From: CAWGMT01 sp963823675 | GTDB lineage: Bacteria; Planctomycetota; Planctomycetia; Isosphaerales; Isosphaeraceae | Assembly: GCA_963823675.1 (NCBI GenBank) | Contig: CAWGMT010000004.1 | Span: 310,001 to 374,000 of the forward strand | Direction of reading: 5' to 3' | DNA length: 64,000 nucleotides | Position numbers and translations under genes: made by a program | The notes under the pieces: model-generated | Seen by the model: only the letters and a program-made list of their open reading frames with translations | Database searches by the model: none | What the model was told of the DNA's origin: nothing | Shown: in pieces, positions 59,487 to 64,000 of the stretch | Numbering within the stretch: the first letter of the stretch is position 1 | How the letters are laid out: every line of letters begins with the position of its first letter

Positions 59487-62400
59487 GCTTTGCCTCCGGG
59501 ATCAGCATGAGGACACCGAGCGGGACGACTTCGGGCTCGCGCAGATCGAGAAGGCGATTCAAAGCGCTCACGCGCTGTTGGTAGATCCGGAGCACCCCTT
59601 CCGCCTCGACCCGCGCCGCGACCGGCTGCTCGCGGTCGCAGTGGAGCGCGGCGAGCCGCTCTTGGGGATCGGCGACGGTCTGCCAGGCGGGAGTCTTGGC
59701 GGCCGGCGCGGCTTCCGCCGAATCGAAGAGAGAGCCCTGGGTGAAGGCACTCGTGGCCGCAGCTCCAGCGACTTCCTCGGCACGGTTCTTGAGCCAATCC
59801 TGCTGATTGGCCAGCTCCCGATTCAGCGCCTTTTTCCGGTCCTCGATGAACTGCTTGGCCGGGCCGGCGAACCCGGTTCGAGCGGCCGCGAGCGCCTGCT
59901 CCTGGGCGGGATGCCCCCACGAGGCGAAGTGGGTTTTCCAGAGGTCGGTGGTGCGGATTCCCGCGGCAGAATCAGCCAGCGATGACCAGGCATCGGCCGA
60001 CTCGTAAAACTCGTGTTCGCCGTCTTCCGCGACCTTGATTGCCAGAACCTTCTCGAGCTCGCGCCCTGCAAGGCTGTTGACTCTGCCCAGGAAGGTGAAG
60101 AGAAGCTGCGGCTCGGGCACCTTGGCCCGGACTGCCGAGACGCGCTGGTCCTGGCCTTGCAAGCCCGACGCGCCAAAGGAAAGGGCACGAACGCGATCGA
60201 TGGCCCGGCGGACGAGCGGGTGGGCACGGCCCAGGAAGCCGACGGAGTTATCATGCTCGTCGCTGGTGACGTCGAGCTGTGTGGTCAATCGGACGAGCCG
60301 GTGCTCGCTGTCATACCCGGGCAGGTCGTTCAGGCCGTGAAGCCAGGCGCTGGGAAGGTCCTTGACAAGGAAGTAGCTGTCATCGAGTTTTCCCTGCACC
60401 TCGCCGCCGTCGAGGCGGACGGCATCGCAAACGAAGCGGGCAAGGTCGACGTGCTCGGCCTTGCGGCCGCGGGCACGGGCCTCGTCGGCTTCCTGGACGA
60501 GCTGCTCTTCGGAGTTCAAGCCGGCGTCGCCGAGCCAGCCGTGGCTGCGCGCGGCCTTCTCGAACCCGTGCAGGCTGCGATCGATCTCTTCGAGCAGCTC
60601 GAGCGTGGCGGCGTCGGCACCGTCGTTCTCATTGCCGTCGGTGAAGTGGAACGCCGTGTCCTGGCTCTTGAAGAGCTGCCCGTCTTCTTCCATGAGGCCG
60701 CGGAGCAGGCGGGCCTGCGCGGCCTCGGTCGACGTGATGCCGAGGGTATTGGGGACGAAGGTCAATCGGCGCGCTGCTTTTCGTACTTGGCAATGAGGCG
60801 CAGGAGAATTCGCTCCTCAAACGTGCCGCGCAGGTAGAGGTAGCCAACCTGCGGATCGAGTTTCTGGCCGTAGCGATCGATGCGGCCATTCCGCTGTTCG
60901 AGCCGGTTCGGGTTGAAGGGTAGCTCGAGGTGAACAAGGTGATGGCACCGCTGGTGGAGGTTGAGGCCCTCGGCGGCGGAGTCGGTACTGACCAGGATCA
61001 AGCGGTTGTGGGTGCGAAAGCGTTCGGTGATGTGGCTGCGTTCCTTCTCGTTGTGCTCGCCGCTCATCATGAGAATCGATTCGAGCCCAGCCGCTTTGAG
61101 CGCGGCGACGGCTGCTGCCTGGCTGTCGGTGTACTCGGTGTAGACCAGGATATTGGCGTCAGGCTCGGCGCTGCGGATGTCTTTGAGGGTGGCGATCAAC
61201 TGGTCGAGCTTGGGATCCTGGTGGACAGCCCGTCCGGCCAGCTCGACCAGTTCGTCGAGGTGGGCGACGACGTCGGAAACCTTGGCATGCTCGCGAGAGC
61301 CTTTGCGCACTTCGCGTTGCAAGGCGGCGAGCTGCTGGGCCAGGTCCTCGGCTTCGAGGATCGTACGGTCTGCCTCTTCCTCGACGCCAAGCGAGCCAAA
61401 CCGCTCGAGACGGCGTTCGTAGTCGCGCAGGGTCTTGATGCGCTGCCGCCTGAGCTCCTGCTGCTCGTTGGTGTCGCTGAGGAACTGTTGAAAGCGATCG
61501 GCCACGACCGATAGGGTTCGCCTGCACGCGTTGGCTGTGGAGACACTGCGCTTCAGGAGAGCCATGTAGGCGAGCACGTCGCTGTAGTTGCGATTGCGGA
61601 AAGCCCGGCGGAGTTCCGGGGCCACCAGGTCGAGCAGGCTCCTTTGCAGGTCAACGAAGGCCGAGTGCTTCCTGGGGTTGGCGGTTACGGGGATTGGCGT
61701 GACCACGCGATCCTTGAAAAGCGGTTGCTTGGTCTGGGGGTCGAGAATGTGCCTCTTGAGTCGGCGGACGACATGGCCGCGGTATCGCTCGCCGCGCAGG
61801 GCTCCGCGGCCGTCGACGAGCGAGGGGTCGAGTAGCTCGCAAAGCGAGGCAAAGGAGCGATCGTGGCCGTCGTGCGGCGTCGCCGTGAGCAGAAGCAGCG
61901 AATCGCACCGCCGGGCAAGCACCTCGGCGAGCCGGCGGCGAAGCGAGTCCTCCCGGTCCTGGTCGGAACCGATATCCGTGCAGTGGTGGGCCTCGTCGAT
62001 GACGACGATGTCGTAGCTCGAGCGCTCTAACTGGTCGAGGATTCGCTCCTGCTTGAGGAAATCGATGGAAACCAGGGCAAGCGGCAGGTGATCGAAGGGG
62101 TTGGAGCCGAGCTCCGTCCCTCGGCGAATTTCCTCGAGTTTGGCCCGGTCGACCTCTTCGAGTCGCAGGCCGAACCGCTCCGACATTTCGACCTGCCACT
62201 GTTCGAGTAGCGGACCGGCCGGCGAGACGATTAGGAGGCGATGGGCGAGCCGGCGCGCGATAAGTTCGGTGATCACCAGGCCGGCCTGCACGGTCTTGCC
62301 TAGCCCGACCCCGTCGGCCAGGAGCAGCCGTGCCCGGCTCATCCGGATCGCGCGCAGCACGGGGACAAGCTGGTAGGGCTCGATCCGGAGTCTGCCGGGC

Positions 62401-62690
62401 TGGACGGCCAGCAGGGCCGAGGGCCCGAGTGCTTGCTCGAGAAGGAAGGCTTGATGGTAAACAAGCCAGTTATCGATCGGGCCGGCACAATCGGGCCGGA
62501 GTTCATGACGAACGAGCTCAACGGGCTCGAATGGGCACAGGATATCGAGTTCCTGGCCGAGGACCGCGTTCTCGGTGCCGCGAAGGCGCAACAGGGTCTG
62601 CGGCCCGAGGTTCTGGCTGGTCACAACCTCCCAGCGCAGCCCGCGGGCACTGACGACCGTCCCGGGGAGCAGATTCAGCGTAGATTGCAT
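59476..62690 (-). CDS. drmD: DISARM-like SNF2-family helicase (one frameshift)
   Basis: About 1070 residues. SNF2/HepA-like helicase: Walker A LLADGVGLGKTVQAGLV near 120-137, RLLIVSPAGPLLEQW, Walker B IVVIDEAHHC near 228-237, LLLTATPHDGHDRSFASL, and in lobe 2 VSTDSAAEGLNLHQRCHHLV and LPFNPNRLEQRNGRIDRYGQ. The frame breaks at 60765: ...IAKYEKQRA must continue RLTFVPNTLG, and one extra C (GCC-CGA-TTG) restores it. The C-terminal ~430 residues are helical. First gene of the island core, directly overlapping the methyltransferase; the order matches drmD-drmMI of class 1 DISARM. Confidence 0.87.
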
Positions 62691-63366
62691 TTCCCCCTCC
62701 GAGGACGGCCGGCGGCATCACTGCGGTGTGGACTCAACTCCTGAGCTTTCGAGTACTTACGGGGTCGACGAATCGCCACAACTCAGGCATTGGCCGCCAG
62801 GGGATAGCGGTCGAGCCCATGCCGACCGAGCGCGGATGGTCCGGGAATACCTCGTCGCATCCCTACAGCCTTTGAATCCGCCGATCCATGCTACCGTACC
62901 GCGCCGGTCTCATGCAAAAGAAAACCGGCATCCGAACATTTAACGACGCGGGTATCAGAATGTTTTATGCGTGATCTTGATCAGCACCGAGCGGCCCGGA
63001 GCCTGGCAAACTTCGCCGAGGCTGCGCATCGTACCGGTTTCGCAGGGCTGACCGATTGCGCCTCCCGCGGAATTGGCGGAATGTCACATTCGCTCAACGG
63101 TCCCTGCTGGACTTCGTGCGGCAGTTTCTCACCCCGCAGGTCTTCAAGCAAGCCCGACAGGCCGTCATCAGGCCAGCACCAAGGCTCGCCGGGAATGGCC
63201 GGGCGCAAGCCGCACATGGCCCCAGAACCGCCAAGCCTTCGCACCCTCGACGACGCACAAAAAACCCTACTGAATCAACACTTAACAGCCGCATGACGGC
63301 AGAATGTGCTTAAGTAATCCTACATAGCCTGCCGATACGTTTACTATTACACAAACGAGGGCTGTG
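62691..63366. other. Intergenic region upstream of the island core, possible transposase remnant
   Basis: 676 bases between divergent genes. One stretch at 63090-63165 (plus) reads SLLDFVRQFLTPQVFKQARQ AV, which resembles the N-terminus of IS4-like transposases common in planctomycetes; nothing of the catalytic domain follows. The rest shows no gene. The promoter of the DrmD-like gene should lie near 62691-62800. Confidence 0.35.
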
Positions 63367-64000
63367 ATGATGATCGCGGATCGCGTCGAGCTGGTATTGC
63401 GTGCGCTGTCGAGGTTGGGTTGCGATCCGCGGCCGGTGGGAGCTGACGCCTGGCAGGCGCCGTGCCCGGCGCACGGAGGGCCTTACCCGGCTCTGCTCGT
63501 CACTCGCGGCGCCGACGGCTCGGTGTCAGTCAAGTGCCGGTACGTCGGTCCGAGGGGTGAGTGTTGCTCGGATACGGAGATCTGGGAGGAGCTCGGGTTG
63601 CAGCCCCCACCATTGAAGCGCGACCTCGCGGCGACCGCGCCGGTTGATCGCGCGCGCGAGCCAGGCGCACAACCATCGGCCGCCGCCCTTGCCCGCCCGG
63701 AAGTGCCAGGCCGGCAAGGGGCAACGCTGCAACAAGAGAGCTCATCCCCGGCAGATCATGGCGCAGCGCCCGCCTCGCCCGGCCCCGCTCCAGCGCCCGT
63801 GCTGGCCGGGGATGTCGCCAGCCGAGCGCCGGAGTTGTGTCTGGGGGAGCCTTGCGGGGCTGGTGGTGCGGAGCTTCGAGCAGAACGGCCCGACGACCGG
63901 CTGCAGATTGCGCTGGCGGATGATCGGCCGCAGATTGCGGCGAGGGATGATCGACCGCAAATTGCGGCGGCGGATGATCGGCCGCAAATTGCGGCGGCGG
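63367..64000 (+). CDS. Primase-like zinc-ribbon protein with 9-residue repeats (partial)
   Basis: Open from ATG 63367 (or 63370) to the right edge, preceded by GAGGG. The N-terminus reads DRVELVLRALSRLGCDPRPV, then CPAHGGPYPALLVTRGADGS, VSVKC and ECCSDTEIWEELGL. CPAH plus two later cysteines is the zinc-ribbon layout at the start of CHC2-type primases and of DUF3987-like primase/helicase proteins in planctomycete mobile elements. A Pro/Ala-rich linker follows, then from residue 176 four near-identical DDRPQIAAA units to the window end. The catalytic domain, if any, is outside the window. Confidence 0.6.
   Translation, partial: MMIADRVELVLRALSRLGCDPRPVGADAWQAPCPAHGGPYPALLVTRGADGSVSVKCRYVGPRGECCSDTEIWEELGLQPPPLKRDLAATAPVDRAREPGAQPSAAALARPEVPGRQGATLQQESSSPADHGAAPASPGPAPAPVLAGDVASRAPELCLGEPCGAGGAELRAERPDDRLQIALADDRPQIAARDDRPQIAAADDRPQIAAA
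63892..64000. repeat. 27-bp in-frame tandem repeat (runs off the window)
   Basis: Four units of GATGATCGGCCGCAAATTGC-type sequence with a 27-base period, encoding DDRLQIALA, DDRPQIAAR, DDRPQIAAA and DDRPQIAAA. Units become more identical towards the right edge, which suggests recent expansion in that direction. The total copy number is unknown. Confidence 0.85.

Noticed and set aside
60760..60770. Two separate genes with a TTG start for the DrmD-like C-terminal half
   Set aside because: Restoring one C joins KYEKQRA to RLTFVPNTLG, the continuous sequence expected for the family, so a frameshift is more likely than a split gene.
60013..60837. 274-codon plus-strand frame opposite the DrmD-like gene
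   Set aside because: Antisense shadow with no recognisable domain.

Overview
The window comes from a GC-rich bacterium of the Planctomycetota, most likely Isosphaeraceae-like. The evidence is the gene content: ECF sigma factors fused to membrane-anchored C-terminal domains, a planctomycete cytochrome/DUF1549-DUF1553 gene paired with a DUF1501 gene, a DUF1559 prepilin-like protein, a kinase with TPR-like repeats, and several families of dispersed palindromic repeats. There are no rRNA or tRNA genes that I can see. Many genes that are otherwise well conserved are split by one- or two-base shifts (mutS about twelve times, lon once, rseP once). Where I could reconstruct the missing base it is often a G or C in a short run. 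I therefore annotate these as single genes and note the breaks; most look like consensus errors, though real decay cannot be excluded.

Layout. 1-7.3 kb: three tandem minus-strand copies of an ECF sigma/carboxypeptidase-regulatory fusion, the third collapsed by internal deletions, with near-identical spacers carrying palindromic repeats. 7.4-14.7 kb: a hypothetical gene, the dxr-rseP operon, a thioredoxin lipoprotein, a hypothetical gene whose upstream region is a heptamer repeat, and the small ribosomal protein bTHX. 14.8-19.3 kb: the DUF1549/DUF1501 pair and a STAS anti-sigma antagonist. 20.2-27.6 kb: mutS, an ECF sigma factor with a membrane anchor, a CBM9-like protein translationally coupled to a small membrane protein, and another ECF sigma. 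29-34 kb: an exopolysaccharide acyl-transfer pair (AlgI-like and AlgX/AlgJ-like), a small lipoprotein and a DUF1559 prepilin. 34-43 kb: two Uma2 nuclease-fold proteins, an MFS transporter, a Ser/Thr kinase and Lon protease.

43-62.7 kb is a defence island. Its core on the minus strand is a SNF2-type helicase (DrmD-like), a 1446-residue Eco57I-type adenine methyltransferase (DrmMI-like) and, beyond an insert, a roughly 1775-residue DEVH helicase with a DUF1998 module and a nuclease-like C-terminus. This resembles class 1 DISARM, but no separate DrmB or DrmC is visible. Between and beside the core genes are a Panacea antitoxin with an unknown partner, a PIN-like nuclease with an unknown partner, and two HEAT-like proteins. 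The last about 100 codons of the methyltransferase occur two more times as isolated tails, each followed by a different small cassette, which suggests the methyltransferase 3' end acts as a recombination anchor for cargo.

63.4-64 kb: the start of a gene with a primase-like zinc ribbon that runs off the right edge in an array of 27-bp repeats.
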